This document shows, piece by piece, positions 12,356 to 24,206 of a DNA stretch of 64,000 nucleotides. The first letter of the stretch is position 1. Every line of letters begins with the position of its first letter. This DNA is from Dromiciops gliroides (taxonomy: Eukaryota > Chordata > Mammalia > Microbiotheria > Microbiotheriidae): positions 120,341,897 through 120,405,896 of the forward strand of contig NC_057866.1 of the NCBI RefSeq assembly GCF_019393635.1, given 5' to 3'. The position numbers were made by a program, and so were the translations under genes. The notes beneath the pieces were generated by a model that was given only the letters and a program-made list of their open reading frames with translations, had not been told where the DNA came from and made no database searches.

Positions 12356-12909
12356 GTAAATATAAATTGCAGGTTATGAACAAGGTAAACTAGATCTCCT
12401 AATACTTGAAAAGAAATTAAACAAAAAAAATCTGTGGTTTTATCATCAGGGGAATTCTCTGTGCAATAACCCTGGGCACCAAATGTAGAATACTACCAAC
12501 CTACTACTTAGCATATAAGAGATGACTACAGAGATGACTAGATGTATAAGGACTGTGTGACTAATGTATATCCTAATGTATAAATAAGGACACTTTACAT
12601 TATGGGCATCACTGAGAATTGCCTAGAGCATGGCTTGGGGATATTTTAGCTGATATAAAAGCAAAAGGACTAATAAACACAAATGGGAAGGGAGAAATGC
12701 TATATATTAAGACAATATGAGAAAATTTGGGAACGAAAGAGGGGATATTATAGACAATTTTCAAATAAAGTATAATAGAGGCAGAAGCCAAAACAATATT
12801 GGCATTAAGAGTTACTACAAAGCTCCTAGGCAGTATGAGAAAAGATCTGGGGCATTTGGGAAATATTTCAAGTTTTTTGGAGTTAGAATATACTATCCAC
12901 TGTGCCACC
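12356..12909. other. Unassigned AT-rich sequence
   Basis: No gene recognised. A short CCACTGTGCCACCTAGCTAC near 12897-12916 is a fragment of an antisense SINE head. Confidence 0.45.
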
Positions 12910-13169
12910 TAGCTACAAAAATTACATAAGGATCAAGTAGGTATTATTCTTGGAAAACAAGGAAAAGTTATCATTAGGAAAAGAATCAAAAAGTATAAGG
13001 TTTAAATAATAAAAAATCAAACTCATAGGATTATATAAAACTACAAAAAGTCTGATAAAATTCATATATCATATATTTTAAAGAATAAAAATATATTAAT
13101 ATAATGATTTTTCTCATGATTATATACTGTATTTATAATGAAGTTATCAGCATATTTAATGAAGAGAAA

Positions 13170-13298
13170 CAAATATTTTCCTTAAAATAATATATAGTAT
13201 GGGCGTATATGGATGTATATATAGTTATCTGTGTGTATATATGCATATAGATAGGTTGTGTGTAAGTATACATATGTATGTGTGTGTGTGTATGTGTA
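13170..13298 (+). repeat. TA/TG-rich microsatellite tract
   Basis: Impure GTATAT, ATATGTATG and (TG)n units lie immediately before the RTE-tailed SINE. Confidence 0.7.
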
Positions 13299-13552
13299 GG
13301 AAATTAGGTGGTGCAATGGATAGAGTATTGAGCCCGGAGTCAGGATGATTCATCTTCCTGACTTCAAATACAGCATGAGACAATTAATAATTGTATGGTC
13401 CAGAGTAAGTAACTTAACCCTGTTTTGCCTCAGTTTCCACATCTATAAAATGATTTGGAAAAGATAATGGCAAACAACTCAGGTATCTTTATCAAGAAAA
13501 CCTCAAATGGGGTCATGAAGAGTTGGACATGACTGAAACAACTCAACTGCAG
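13299..13552 (+). repeat. SINE with RTE-like 3' tail
   Basis: A tRNA-like head (TTAGGTGGTGCAATGGATAG) is followed by CTCAGTTTCCACATCTATAA, AATGGCAAACAACTCAGGTA, then TCATGAAGAGTTGGACATGA. The tail matches the 3' end type of RTE/BovB LINEs, the likely source of its mobilising machinery. Confidence 0.75.
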
Positions 13553-13869
13553 ACATAATGATTTATTTAGAAAAAAAGATTCAGCTCAAATTTTTATTGA
13601 AATAATAAATAGTTCAGCAAGACTGGAGGATAAATTCACTACATTCACCGGAATTACTATATATCACTATCAAAACCCAATAAAATTGATACAGAAATGT
13701 TTTGTAAAAGGCAAAACATGTCAAATATTTATCAATCTCTAAAGACACAAAAACTATCTAAAAATGATCACTCAAAAGTCAACATTGATATAAGAAAAAT
13801 TTTTAATGAGAGAGGAATCCATTATGTGTAGCTAAGTCAAACTAACAGTAAGCATGCCAATATTATTTT

Positions 13870-14030
13870 GATTAGTCTATGAATGTGGAACAACATGTAG
13901 CAGTGAAGAGAAACCTTCCTTGGAACAAGAAAGGTTTCATTCAAGTCCCACTTCTGACACATGCTGGCTTGGTGACCCTAAGCAAATTACTCAATACCCC
14001 ACTTAAGTCTAAGACTAAAATTGGCAAAGT
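13870..14030 (+). repeat. Possible worn MIR/CORE-SINE
   Basis: TCAAGTCCCACTTCTGACAC, GCTTGGTGACCCTAAGCAAA and TTACTCAATACCCCAC follow the MIR order in sense. Confidence 0.45.
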
Positions 14031-14322
14031 GGGCATTACTCTAACTTTGGAAACAAAGTTCTTCCCTCAGAACTCCCTATTACAATGAAATCACAGATTC
14101 AGGTAAAGGAAGGAGGGAAGAAAATTATAGATCTGATATAGTGCTAATGGAACACCACCACATTAAAGTGATTATAAAGTGTATATAGAGGAACAAATGG
14201 ATTAGGCAATGTGAAAGGTAATGGGGAAACAAAGGAGAAAGGGGAACCTGAACTATCAGTATTTAATTATGCAGTACAGTTATAATGTTAAGTGTCTTCT
14301 CCAATATTAAAAAAGAAAAATC

Positions 14323-14482
14323 GGGCAGCTAGGTAGCACAGTGGATAGAGCACCGGCCCTGGAGTCAGGAGCACCTGAGTTCAAATCCAGCCTCAGACAC
14401 TTAACACTTACTAGCTGTGTGACCCTGGGCAAGTCACTTAACACCAATTACCTCACTAAAAAAATAAATAAATAAATAATTG
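14323..14482 (+). repeat. tRNA-derived CORE/MIR-type SINE
   Basis: Sense copy, GGGCAGCTAGGTAGCACAGT head, GTGACCCTGGGCAAGTCACT body, and an A-rich AAATAAATAAATAA tail. Confidence 0.9.
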
Positions 14483-14704
14483 TAGATGGAACAGAATAGA
14501 TAATCCAGAATTACAACCAAAGTTGCATAAGAGACAGGGGTTTGATGAATCTAAGATTACAAAGAACTGAGTAAGGAGATTATATTTCTTTAAATTGATA
14601 AAAGAATGGGAAAACAATATGGTGAAAATGTTACCTGATACACATCTCACATGATATACCATAATACATTTCACATTGGCCACTTATTTAAAATCTTAGA
14701 AACA

Positions 14705-14856
14705 GGCCCAGCTAGATGGTGCAATGGATAGAGCACTGGCCCTGGAGTCAGGAGTACCTGAGTTAAAAATCCGGCCTCACACACTTAACACTTACTGGCT
14801 GTGTGACCCTGGGCAAGTCACTTAACCCCAACTGCCTCACAACAAAACAAAACAAT
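14705..14856 (+). repeat. tRNA-derived CORE/MIR-type SINE with 15-bp target-site duplication
   Basis: Sense copy flanked by the perfect duplicate AAAATCTTAGAAACA at 14690-14704 and 14857-14871. The exact duplication marks a relatively young insertion. Confidence 0.95.
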
Positions 14857-14924
14857 AAAATCTTAGAAACAAAAATAATTACTAAAAGGAATAATAAAAT
14901 TATAACAATTCAGTCTATCCATAA

Positions 14925-15070
14925 GGATATATTAAACTCCCTTTAACATGTGTAAAATACTGTACTAAACCCTGGGAATAGGAATAAAGGCAAAAAGGTC
15001 ATCCTTTCCCTCAAGGAACATACATTCTAATGGAAGAAGACACATTAAAGTAAACTGAAAAGCAGAGGGT
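14925..15070 (-). repeat. L2 fragment (antisense)
   Basis: GTACTAAACCCTGGGAATAG followed by TTTCCCTCAAGGAACATACA and TCTAATGGAAGAAGACACAT is the usual antisense L2 3' block. Confidence 0.55.
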
Positions 15071-15329
15071 GTGATGGGAGGGGAGGTACCTTAAAGGAAA
15101 CATGATGGAGAAGTTCAGAGTCAAAAGCAGAGCAATGAAGAATTACTAATCTGGACACATTTTCAAAAATAAAGACCCTGGGAAGAATATGCCAATGGAA
15201 TAAAGGTATGTCATGGGTAGAGGGATTTTCCAGGATGAAAAAAACAGAGGAACTGAGGGAAGTTTTCTCTTCACTTGGTAAATTGGAAGAGGAAAAAAGC
15301 TTAACACTTAAAAATAAAGATGTTTTATG

Positions 15330-15420
15330 TATATATATACACACATATGTATACATATATGCATATGTAGATATAATATTGTATATTATATATAATTACT
15401 TCTTTGATTTGATTATTTAA
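15330..15420 (+). repeat. TA/CA-rich microsatellite
   Basis: Alternating ATATAT, ACACATATG and ATGCATATG units. Confidence 0.7.
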
Positions 15421-15911
15421 ATTGTATACATTTGATTTTATAAAACTATAGGAAAAAATCAATATATCCAGCCTAACAAGGAAATAAAGCAATTTGAGGG
15501 GAAATATGGCATAAACATTTCTGACAATAATCTGACATCTATAAGGCATCTATCAAAATATATAAGGAATAATATAAGTATAATCAAACAAATCTAATCC
15601 AATCTAATTGACACAAATTTTAACAGAAAGATTCAAGATTTATCTCCCAATATATGATGTTAAATGATACAAATAGGCAATTTTCTGATGAAAAACATAA
15701 ATGATGACCACTAGAGGAAAAAAAATAAAGTTCTATAAAGTATAATAATCATGTTAATAGTACCTTGACAACATGGCAAACAAAACAGAATAAAATAAAA
15801 GAAATGGAATAAAATAAATAGATAAATAGAATAAAAATAGAATAAAATTTGATTTTGGTAATGCCATTAAGAAACAGGGCTATTATCACATTGCTTTAAA
15901 AATCCTGAATG
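15420..15911 (+). mobile_element. Old L1 LINE relic, ORF2 C-terminal part (left half)
   Basis: Aligns by eye to the L1 at 42.55-42.70 kb: ACATTTCTGACAATAATCTG, ATCAAAATATATAAGGAATA, CAAATAGGCAATTTTCTGATG. Its 3' continuation appears beyond the composite insertion, at 17356-17700. Confidence 0.5.
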
Positions 15912-15924
15912 AGTACCTTTTTTT

Positions 15925-16482
<558 letters not shown>

Positions 16483-17344
16483 ATTTCTAGTTTCAATTTT
16501 TTCTCCCTCCCTCCCATTCCGCCTTCCCAAGACAGTAAGCAATCCTGTATAGGTTATATATGCACAATCATATTAAACATATTTCTGCATTAGTCATTCT
16601 GTGCAAGAAGAATCAGAGCAAAAAGAAAAAAAAAACAAAAAACAAACAAAAAATAGAGATACGATGGTTCATTCTGCATCTATATTGCACAGTTCTTTAT
16701 TTCTGGATTTGGAGAGCATTTTCCATCATGAGTCCTTTGGAACTATTTTGCACTACTGTATTGCTGAGAAGAATCAAGTCTATCACAGTTGATCAACACA
16801 CAATGTTTTTGATACTGTGTACAATATTCTCCTGGTTCTGCACATCTCACTCAGCATCAATTCATGTAAGTCCTTCTAGGTTTCTCTGAACTCTGTCTGC
16901 TCTTCCTTTCTTACAGCACAATAGTATTCCATTACATTCATATACCACAACTTGTTCAGCCATTCCCCAATTGATGAGCATCCCCTCAATTTGCAATTCC
17001 TTGCCACCAGAAAAAGAACAGCTGTAATTTTTTTTTTCCAAATGTGGGTCCTTTTCCCTTTTTTATGATCTCTTTGGGGAAAAGACTTAATAGTGGTATT
17101 GCTGGGTCAAACGGTATGCATAGCTTTAAAGCCCTTTGGGCATAGTTCCAAATTGCTCTCCAGAATGGTTGGATCAGTTCACAGTTCCACCAACAATGCA
17201 TTAGTGTTCCAATTTTTCCACAACTTCTCTAACATTTATTATTTTCCTTTTTTATCATATTATCTAATGTGATAGGTGTGAAGTGGTACCTCAGAGTTTT
17301 TTAAATTTAGATTTCTCTAATCAATAGTGATTTAGAGCATTATT
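16483..17344 (-). mobile_element. L1 LINE 3' fragment (antisense)
   Basis: Antisense of an L1 3' UTR and ORF2 C-terminus: TTCATATACCACAACTTGTT, CCATTCCCCAATTGATGAGC, TTGCTGGGTCAAACGG (complement of the coding text for KLCIPFDPAIPLL), and CCTCAGAGTTTTTTAAATTT. Similar to 53.65-54.7 kb. It lacks the outermost 3' UTR and any poly(T), being joined instead to the RPS19 tail. Confidence 0.85.
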
Positions 17345-17355
17345 AGTACCTTTTT

Positions 17356-17705
17356 AAAAGCAATATGCATTGCAACAAAGAGTCCATCTCTATAAAAAAA
17401 TTATAAAATCAAAACCGGGATTTGATAATCATGCAATGCTTTAAAATTGACAAAATAAATCATGGTATATGAATGGAATGGAATATCAATGCTTTATAAA
17501 AAAAATACCACTATGAAAAATCCAAAGAAGTATGGAAAGGTATATAAAATAATGAAGAGTGAAGAAATCAGAATACATATATAAACACATATATTGCTTC
17601 AACAGCAACAAAATTGGGGAAGGAAGAAAAGGAAACTGAAGGGGAAAAGGAAGCAAAGAGTATATTTTGTTATCTTACTAAAGTCACAATAAAAATGTGA
17701 AAATA
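17356..17705 (+). mobile_element. Old L1 LINE relic, 3' end (right half)
   Basis: ATGGTATATGAATGGAATGG, AAAAAATCCAAAGAAGTATGG-like text and TTCAACAGCAACAAA follow the sense L1 3' UTR order seen at 43.1-43.25 kb. This is probably the continuation of the relic at 15420-15911. Confidence 0.5.
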
Positions 17706-18924
17706 ACTGATTTTCTCTAATTCTTGTTTTCTTCTTACATGTTCTGTCTCTACTCTCTTAAAGACAGGTTTCCATGTCTCTCCCCATACCCCTCAACATT
17801 TAAGAATTCACTGAGTATTTTCTAGTATTTTTCATTTCTCTACCTTTGGCATAAGGCCACATCAGATATATTCCTCTTATTTTTAGGGGCCAGTGACTAG
17901 AAACCCATTTACATTTAACCACTTGTGTATATGTATATTTAAATGTGTATGTTTATACATATATGAACACCTATACATGCATATAAACATTTATGTGTAT
18001 ACATACATACATATGTTAAATCCCCAAATGTTTTCTTCCTCACCTCCAAACCAGACACTTTAACTTTTTATTTATGTCTCCATCACATAGCACAATACCT
18101 GACACTGGTGCTTAATTGTTGATTGATTAATGATGTATCAATGAGAAAATGAGCTTTTCTTACTTCATAAAGGGAGATTAACTTCAGAAGCTACTTGGAA
18201 ATTACAATTTTCTATATCACTATTCTGTTAAACTGATTCATAGGAGGAAAAATTGCACTGCTTCTGACAAGATCATCACTTTTAGGCCTGTATGAATACC
18301 ATTTCATCTGGTACCAGATAATTCAAATTTCTTTCATTTTGGGTGAAAGGGGGTTAACAATTTTCCTAACAATCAGAGTCATTAAAAAATTGAATAGAGA
18401 TTGGATCACCACTTATAGGAGATATTGATTGTAGAAAGGATTAACAATCTGTTAATCTTCCATATCCCTTCTAGTTCTGAGATTCTATATTTCTGTAAAC
18501 TCCATGAGTTTTACTGAACTCTCTTATGTTCTCGTTTTTCACAGTCATATATTCTCTTATCCATTTCCCCAAAAATAAGGAAGTATGAAGACCAGGATCA
18601 TTAAATTAGCTCCATATTGATTATTTCTAGCCTCAGAAGTAATTTGTCCAATAAAGCTACTTAAGAAAATGGTATTATTTCTTAAATCTAAGAAACACAA
18701 TTCAAAATGTCATATTGATTGATTAAGACTAATTGCTTATAATGATAATTGCCTTAGAAACATTAATTACAAGATTGCTGAGAAAAGCAGTTGATTTCTA
18801 GAAAATGTCAGTGTCGAATTTGTGTTGATTTTGGTTATTTGTTAATATGTCATCTTAATATTATTTGCACAAAAAGTGTTTATGTAAGTTACAAAGAAGG
18901 TAAAGGAATTTTGAGTTGATGAGG
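17706..18924. other. Mostly unassigned sequence with an L2 tail and TA/CA microsatellite
   Basis: Holds a TATACA/TGTATA-rich tract near 17925-18015 and an L2 3' end fragment at about 18065-18135 (CATAGCACAATACCTGACAC, then TTGATTGATTAA). The rest is unrecognised. Confidence 0.5.
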
Positions 18925-19080
18925 ATTTTTTTGTTTTGTTTTGTTTTTTGCAGGGCTATGAGGGTTAAGTGACTTGCCCAGGTTCACACAGCTAGTGTCA
19001 AGTGTCTGAGGCCAGATTTGAACTCAGGTCCTCCTGAATCCAGGGCCGGTGCTTTATCCACTATTCCACCTAGCTGCCCC
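18925..19080 (-). repeat. tRNA-derived CORE/MIR-type SINE
   Basis: Antisense copy with TTTTGTTTTGTTTTG tail at left, ending in the complement of GGGGCAGCTAGGTGG. Short TGATGAG repeats flank it. Confidence 0.9.
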
Positions 19081-19319
19081 TATGATGAGTTTCTTTTTCA
19101 AATAAAATATGACATCAAATTAAAATAGTATCAAATACCCCCATGTTTTCAGGAAGAAGCATATGAAATTTAAACAATTTACCTTTTTTGAAAGTCTCAC
19201 TCTCCCAAGCACAGAACCAGACATGCTTAAAAAGAAGGTGGATACCTATGTGTTATAATTTCAGGGGTCTTGGGAAATCATTTTGGCCCCTGAAATTTTC
19301 TTTAATAGAATACAAAGAT

Positions 19320-20692
19320 GGGGTGGAGCCAAGATGGTGGAGGAGAGGCTGTGACTCCCACAAGCTACCAATAAACCCATTCACTCACAAATAATGTCAT
19401 AAAAAATAACCCCAGAGCAACTTAGCACACATAAGAACAGAGTGAGACTATTTTCCAACCAAAGATGGCAACTGGGATCACTTGCTGATCTGGCTGAAAG
19501 AGGAGCTCAACCTGTGGTCCAAAAACCCAGCCAGGAACAGACCAGGACTCCAGCACCTCTGAGTCTTCTGCACCAGAGGCTTCTTCTGAGGCTCAGCTTG
19601 CTAAGTGGTGAGGGGATTCGGTGGTTGGCCAGAGTGAAGTGGGTGCAATCTCTGCTAGAGTTGGGGCAAAGTGCCTTGGTTCTGAACCAGTGAGCCGAAT
19701 CAAGTGGTGGCTTCTCAGTAGGGGAGGGGCACAGGCACACCAAGCTTCCAAACATAGAGAATCAGATTTCAATCAGACATATGCTTTTAGATTTAGATGA
19801 GTAGACAAAGAAAATGGCAGACAATAGACAGTTTCTTTGGGGGAGGGGGAGACCAGAATACACCCTCAGAAGAAGAAAATAACAAAGTCAAAGCTCTAAC
19901 ATCCAAAGCTTCTAAGAAAAATACGAATTTGTCCCAAGCCATAGAAGTGCTCAAAAGGGACTTTGAAGATAAAGTAGGAGAAATAGAAGGAAGATTGAGA
20001 GAGAGAGAGAGAGAAAAGAATGGAAAGAGAAATGAGAGCAATGTAGGAGAGTCATGAGAAAAAAGTCAACAGCTTTAAAAAACAAATGGAAAAGGAGATA
20101 CAAAAGGTATCTAAAGAAAATAATTGCCTAAGAATTAGGATTGAACAAATGGAAGATAGTGACTTTATGAGAAACCAAGACACAGTTAAGCAAATCCAAC
20201 TGATTAAAAAAAAAAAGAGAGAGCAATATGAAATACCTCCTTGGAAAAATAGCTGACTTGGAAAATAGATCCAGGAGAGATAAATTGAAAATCATTGGAC
20301 TACCTGAAAATCATGACCAAAATAAGAGTTTAGACATCATCTTCCAAGAAATTATCAGGGAAAATTGCCCTGATATTCTAGAAGCATAAGGTAAAATAAA
20401 AATTGAAAGAATACACCAATCATCTACACAAAGACATCCCAAAAGGAAAATTTGGGGGCTTTTTTTTTCTTCTTTGTTGAGGTTTTTCCATTTGACTCTG
20501 ACTCTTCTTTCACAATATGACTAATTCAGAAATAAGTTTAATTTGATTGCACATATATAACCTATATTAGACTGCTTTCTGTCTCGGGGAGGAAGGAGAT
20601 AAGGGGGGTGGGATAAAAATGTGAAACTAAAAATCCTATGAAAATAAGTGTTGAAAACCATTCTTATATGTAACTGGAGAATAATAAAATAC
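19320..20692 (+). mobile_element. ORF2-less L1 derivative (HAL1-like): 5' UTR, partial ORF1, 3' UTR
   Basis: Begins with the canonical L1 5' start GGGTGGAGCCAAGATGGTGG at 19320. ORF1 opens with ATG at 19797 (MSRQRKWQTIDSFF), runs through a charged coiled-coil stretch, loses frame near 20050, and continues as KENNCLRIRIEQMEDSDFM and SLDIIFQEIIRENCPDILEA, the start of the ORF1 RNA-recognition domain. At about 20450 this jumps directly to L1 3' UTR (ACTGCTTTCTGTCTCGGGGA, found in antisense at 53.81 kb). ORF2, encoding endonuclease and reverse transcriptase, is absent. Possible target-site duplication TAATAGAATAC / TAATAAAATAC at about 19303 and 20682. It must have relied on a complete L1 to move. 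Confidence 0.7.
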
Positions 20693-20726
20693 TGAATCCA
20701 ATTACCTTCCATCTGCTCTGTATATA

Positions 20727-20929
20727 GGGCATCTAGATGGTATAGTAGATAGAGCACTAGCCCTAGAGTCAGGAGAACCTGAGTTCAAATCCATCGTCAG
20801 ATAATTACTAGCTGTGTGACCCTAGGAAAGTCACTTCACCCTCTTTGCCTCAGCTTCTCATCTGTTAAATGAACTGGAGAAGGAAATGGCAAACCACTCC
20901 AGTATCTTTGCCAAGAAAACAACTCAACA
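20727..20929 (+). repeat. SINE with RTE-like 3' tail
   Basis: GGGCATCTAGATGGTATAGT head, GTGTGACCCTAGGAAAGTCA body, then GGCAAACCACTCCAGTATCT and CCAAGAAAACAACTC tail. CTCTGTATAT before and CTCTGTACAT after look like a target-site duplication. Confidence 0.8.
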
Positions 20930-21656
20930 ACTCTGTACATATCTACTTTACATGTTGTCTCCTCCATTAAAACGTACCCTCCTTGGGGACAGGAAAAAAA
21001 AAAAAGAATAAAACTATTTCTTTTTCATAAGGGAACATAATATTTAAAAAGCAAATGTTTGGGGTAGGGGATTATATCAATTGTACATCAATGGAAGTAG
21101 ATCCTAACTTGTGAATGAATAATATTCAAAACTTTCTTTAGAGCAGGTTTGGACAAAGGGTTTGTGGGGGAAAAACATAGTGACTAGGAGGACTTGAATG
21201 GAATAGAATGGACAGTAAAGATTGGGGGAAAGGAATCATAGGATCATAAATGTAAATCTAGAGAGGACACTCATCTAATACAGGAGTTCCTAACTTTTTG
21301 TCATTTTAAATCATGACTTTCATTCATAAGTTGAAAGACCTATGAAAGTGGAGATTTAAGGAGATAAGTCATTAGACTTGACAGTTTTTAATATTTTGTT
21401 TTCTAGAACATTTAGTTTGTCTATTAGTGTAGAGCATAAGTAGGATTAGTGAACAGACAGTATAGATAGGGAGATTTGTACATAACATAAGGAAATATTT
21501 CAAAATTATATAGATTCAGTACAAACATAGCCAGTTTCATCATAACCAAATGTCTTCCAGCAGAGGGTAAAGGATACCCTAGGATGGCCCATACAGAATT
21601 CAAACTTAGGTATAAATTGGGCTAGATGATCTCTGGGGAACTTTCCAATTCTGCAG
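20930..21656. other. Unassigned sequence with a short old repeat block
   Basis: ATCATAGGATCATAAATGTA near 21235 resembles the head of the old repeat seen at 7.95 kb. Nothing else is recognised. Confidence 0.45.
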
Positions 21657-21666
21657 TTCTGTTTCT

Positions 21667-21960
21667 TGTTGTTTGTCCTTTGTTCACAAAGAGGACCATG
21701 ACATCAGGGTGATATAACAACCTTCACTGAATTGAACATAACTGAGAGAGAGCTGTTTTATGTCACCAACCTCACTCTCCTCCAGAGCCATCTGGATACA
21801 TATCAGGATGGCTGGAGATGGCCCTAGATGTTTAAGGCAATTGTGGTTAAGTGATTTTCCCAGTATCATACAGCAAGTAAGTGTCTGAGGTCAGATTTGA
21901 ACTCAGGCCCTTATGACTTCAGGGCCAGTACTCTATCCACTTTGCTACCTAGTTGCCCAA
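21667..21960 (-). repeat. Long composite SINE with perfect target-site duplication
   Basis: About 294 bases between two exact copies of TTCTGTTTCT (21657-21666 and 21961-21970). The right 130 bases are an antisense CORE/MIR-type SINE. The left part (TTGTCCTTTGTTCACAAAG, AGGACCATGACATCAGG, TCCTCCAGAGCCATCTGG, GGCTGGAGATGGCCCTAGAT) is an extra block from a second marsupial SINE type. The enclosing duplication shows the whole moved as one unit. Confidence 0.8.
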
Positions 21961-22207
21961 TTCTGTTTCTAGGATTCTATGATAAAAGAAGCCCTACAGA
22001 TACTGTGCTGGAAATGCCCTTTTCTTGGTGGGCTGGAGAATCAATTCTAACTAAAAAGAATCCTTTCCAAATATGTGGATTGGGCTTAGTTGGCATCTTT
22101 GATTCTATAGAGGAAAACTGCTGTGATCAAATATTGGGTAACAAATTGGATAGACAACAACCAATGTCTGTTGTTAACCTACCTGGAAAATGTTTTTCAG
22201 GCAAACT

Positions 22208-22349
22208 ATTTTTGTGGGGCAATGAGGGTTAAGTGACATGCCCAGGATCAGACAGCTAGTAAATGTCAAGTGTCTAAGCGCAGATTTTGAACTCAGGTCC
22301 TTCTGAATCCAGGGCCAGTGCTTTATCCTCTGAGCCATCTACCTGCAAC
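22208..22349 (-). repeat. tRNA-derived CORE/MIR-type SINE with target-site duplication
   Basis: Antisense copy between GTTTTTCAGGCAAACT (about 22192) and GTTTTCAGGCAAACT (about 22351). Confidence 0.9.
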
Positions 22350-22399
22350 TGTTTTCAGGCAAACTTAAGAAAAAAAATAAAGACTATCTCAGCAACCTG

Positions 22400-22575
22400 T
22401 TTTTGAGGGGGAGGGGTTAGTTTTTGGTTTTGTTTTTTGCAAGGCAATGAAGATTAAGTGACTTGCCCAAGGTCACACAGCTAGTAAGTGCCAAGTGCCT
22501 GAGGCTAGATTTGAACTCAGGTCCTCCTAAATCCAGGGCTGGTGCTTTATCCACTGTGCCACCTAGCTTCCCCCA
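22400..22575 (-). repeat. tRNA-derived CORE/MIR-type SINE with target-site duplication
   Basis: Antisense copy flanked by CAGCAACCTG at 22390-22399 and 22576-22585. Confidence 0.92.
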
Positions 22576-22889
22576 CAGCAACCTGCTTTTAAAGGTGATC
22601 CCACTGAAACTGACTGCTCCTCCTTCCTCTATACTATTCATACACAGGGCTAGGCTTAAAGTGCCATTACTACCTAAATGGATAAACTATTATGGAATAC
22701 TTTAGACTATATCTTGTTCCTTTCATTGAAAGTGGGTGAAAATGGATGCAATTAGAAGGGTAAGAAGTAAACAAAGGATTGGAAAAATATGAAACTTTTT
22801 GGAAAATGAATTCATATATGTATGTATATAAAGTACAAAGTAATAATGATAACTACTAACATACAATATCATAATTAAATAACTAAACA
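22576..22889. other. Unassigned sequence
   Basis: Nothing recognised between the SINE cluster and the L1 relic. Confidence 0.45.
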
Positions 22890-23990
22890 TAAATTAAATA
22901 AATTACACAATAAAATATAAAAAGAACAAAGGAATTGCTAAGAAAATATAATCCAGCAATTTGTTTCATACATGAAAAGACTTAACTATACAGGCACCTA
23001 GAGTGTGAAAATGCAGGATAGAACAAATAATATTACGTTTCAAGCAATTCCAAAAAAGCAATACTTGCAAGCATCTTAGATGAAAGGGAAAAACTAATAA
23101 AGTCAAGGGAAAGTAAAGTATACTCAACGTCAACACAGAGAAAGTAGAATAAATAAATATGTATCAAATGGCATAGAAGTTAAATTATTTAAAGAAAATA
23201 TAGATGAATTATAATAAGTAATAGTAAGACTATTTTTCTTTCTTAGAGCTAGATAGATTAAAAGGAAATATATACATAAGGACAACAAAGAACTGAATGA
23301 CTTTCTAGATAAATTTGAGGACGTATAGTAATATGTGGCACCCATTTCACTTTAGACAAATGGTCATGTGCTTAGGCATACAGAAATCTTAAATAAATGG
23401 AAAAGGGAGATGTAATAAATGAATTATTTACAAATCTTAAAAAAATGAATAAAGGAAATATGAGCAAAAGGCCTAATGGAGAATAAGTAACAACACTCAA
23501 ATTATGGGTCAAAAAACAAATTGTAGGGCAATATATAATGTATCTATCTATATCTATCTATCAATCTATGCATGGATGCATGTATGTGTGTATATATATA
23601 GCTTGTATGTATAAACACACACATGTATATATATGTTTATATGTATATAAAGATATGCATATATACATATAAAGCAACTTTTAAAGGAAAATATTTTATA
23701 TATATATATATGTATGTATGTATGCATATACAACGTGGAAAAATAGGATCAATAAAATTAGCATAAACTTTAAAAGACTGGAAATTACAAAATTAGCAAC
23801 CCTAAAAAAGTAAAAAAGAAAATAACATTGAAAATTAAATGAATAGAGAGAAACAAAAAGGACTAATAAACTGATAATTATAAATAGGAGCTCTGCTTTT
23901 AAAGACCAACAAAAAGACAGGAAAATTAACATACCTAAATTTAAACATTTAAAAAGTCCATTACAGAACAGATTTTTTAAAATCAGAAAC
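22890..23990 (+). mobile_element. Old L1 LINE relic (ORF2 endonuclease to linker region)
   Basis: TGGTCATGTGCTTAGGCATA with ACAGAAATCTTAAATAAATG (23360) matches the ATTGATCATGTATTAAGGCA block of the L1 at 35.99 kb. AACTGATAATTATAAATAGG-AGCTCTGC and CAGGAAAATTAACATACC (23870-23935) match 36.46-36.52 kb. Heavily diverged and interrupted by TA-rich tracts at 23540-23740. Confidence 0.45.
23540..23735 (+). repeat. TATC/TATA/CATA-rich microsatellite tract
   Basis: Compound simple repeat with ATCTATCT, TATGTGTG and (TA)n units inside the L1 relic. Confidence 0.8.
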
Positions 23991-23994
23991 TATT

Positions 23995-24145
23995 ATATGT
24001 ATACATGCATATCTTTATATATACATATACACATATGTGTGTTTATATATATACAAGATCTATTAGATAGCTATATACATACACACATACATGCATGCAT
24101 GTATGCATAGATTGATACATAGATATAGATAGATACATAGCTATC
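23995..24145 (+). repeat. TA/CA/GATA-rich microsatellite tract
   Basis: Compound simple repeat with ATATAC, ACATACATGCATG and ATAGATAGATA units. Confidence 0.8.
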
Positions 24146-24149
24146 CCAT

Positions 24150-24206
24150 AGTTAACACAGTGCCTGGCACAGAAAATGTGCTTAATAAGTGTTTATTGAC
24201 TATTAA
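24150..24206 (+). repeat. L2 3'-end fragment
   Basis: CACAGTGCCTGGCACAGAAA, then GTGCTTAATAAGTGTTTATT. Confidence 0.6.

Larger units (their letters stand above)
12915..13810 (+). mobile_element. Old L1 LINE relic (ORF2 reverse-transcriptase region)
   Basis: Translated pieces such as DQVGIILGKQGKV near 12930-12970 follow the L1 ORF2 pattern QVGFIPGMQGWFNIRK, and ATTCATATATCATATATTTT corresponds to the following helix region. After the SINE at 13299-13552, more ORF2-like text continues to about 13805. Very diverged and full of stops. It may be one element with the relic at 15420-17700. Confidence 0.45.

Noticed and set aside
14323-14482. tRNA gene
   Set aside because: The A/B-box-like head belongs to a dispersed tRNA-derived SINE; no complete cloverleaf was found here or in the other copies.
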